A DNA stretch of 57,579 bases from an uncultured Pseudogracilibacillus sp. (GTDB taxonomy: Bacteria > Bacillota > Bacilli > Bacillales > Amphibacillaceae). A program made the translations under genes and the position numbers. The notes under the pieces were generated by a model, which was not told the DNA's origin, made no database searches, and saw nothing but the letters and a program-made list of their open reading frames with translations. The stretch lies in the NCBI GenBank assembly GCA_937974845.1, contig CALJVC010000027.1, forward strand, positions 1-57,579, written 5' to 3'. Positions 57,579 through 57,579 of this stretch are shown here, one piece after another (within the stretch, counting starts at the first letter, position 1; every line of letters starts with the position of its first letter).

Positions 57579-57579
57579 A

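Noticed and set aside
1..57579. CRISPR array, prophage, IS element, rRNA or tRNA genes
   Set aside because: I found no regularly spaced repeats, transposase or integrase motifs, or recognisable tRNA/rRNA sequences; the only tRNA-related element is the valS T-box.

Overview
The window is chromosomal DNA from an endospore-forming member of the Bacillaceae (Firmicutes). The evidence is low G+C content, many TTG/GTG starts behind strong Shine-Dalgarno sequences, a T-box and TPP riboswitches, and sporulation genes (spoIVFA/B, spoIIB, spoVID, spoVR, prkA-yhbH) in recognisably Bacillus-like order. It encodes 50 complete or near-complete proteins and one probable partial one. I see no rRNA, tRNA, transposase, phage gene or CRISPR array.

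Left part (1-25.3 kb): the conserved shape/division/sporulation cluster valS-folC-spoIIB-radC-mreBCD-minCD-spoIVFAB lies on the minus strand and ends in uppP. It is split between radC and mreB by about 10 kb holding DUF378 and YugN-like proteins, tenA under a TPP riboswitch, an OmpR-type two-component pair, a CydA-like protein with a C-terminal cytochrome c domain plus a second CydA-like membrane protein, a divergent SCO1 copper chaperone and an MMPL exporter. A second insertion, a plus-strand pair of RimK-like ATP-grasp ligases, separates folC from valS. The promoter regions of the two-component pair and of SCO1 share hexamer repeats at an 11-nt period.

Middle (25.3-41.2 kb): the segment corresponds to the Bacillus valS-spoVID-hem-engB-lon-clpX-tig-ysoA region. 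The hemAXCDBL operon expected between spoVID and engB is missing. In its place are a HemC-fold protein that has lost the recognisable catalytic and cofactor-binding residues, and a plus-strand TPP-riboswitch operon tenI-thiS-thiG-thiF followed without a gap by E1 alpha and beta subunits of a TPP-dependent 2-oxoacid/acetoin dehydrogenase, with no E2 or E3. lonB is also absent.

Right part (41.2-57.6 kb): a prkA-yhbH-spoVR operon, the counterpart of enterobacterial yeaG-yeaH-ycgB, has a sigma-E-like promoter; yhbH has no canonical start codon and seems to begin with AUA. Next come a Cys/His/Tyr-rich small protein with a good sigma-K promoter match (candidate spore-coat protein), an amino-acid ABC importer, a DASS anion symporter, an MFS transporter, a YpgR/CvfC-like HEAT-repeat protein, a chemoreceptor and a GAF-EAL c-di-GMP phosphodiesterase.

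The best candidates for undescribed biology are the HemC-fold pseudoenzyme beside spoVID, the orphan E1 pair inside the thiazole operon, the ATP-grasp pair, the cytochrome-c-bearing CydA-like complex, the sigma-K-type Cys-rich protein and the AUA-started yhbH. All functions are inferred from sequence recognition without database searches.
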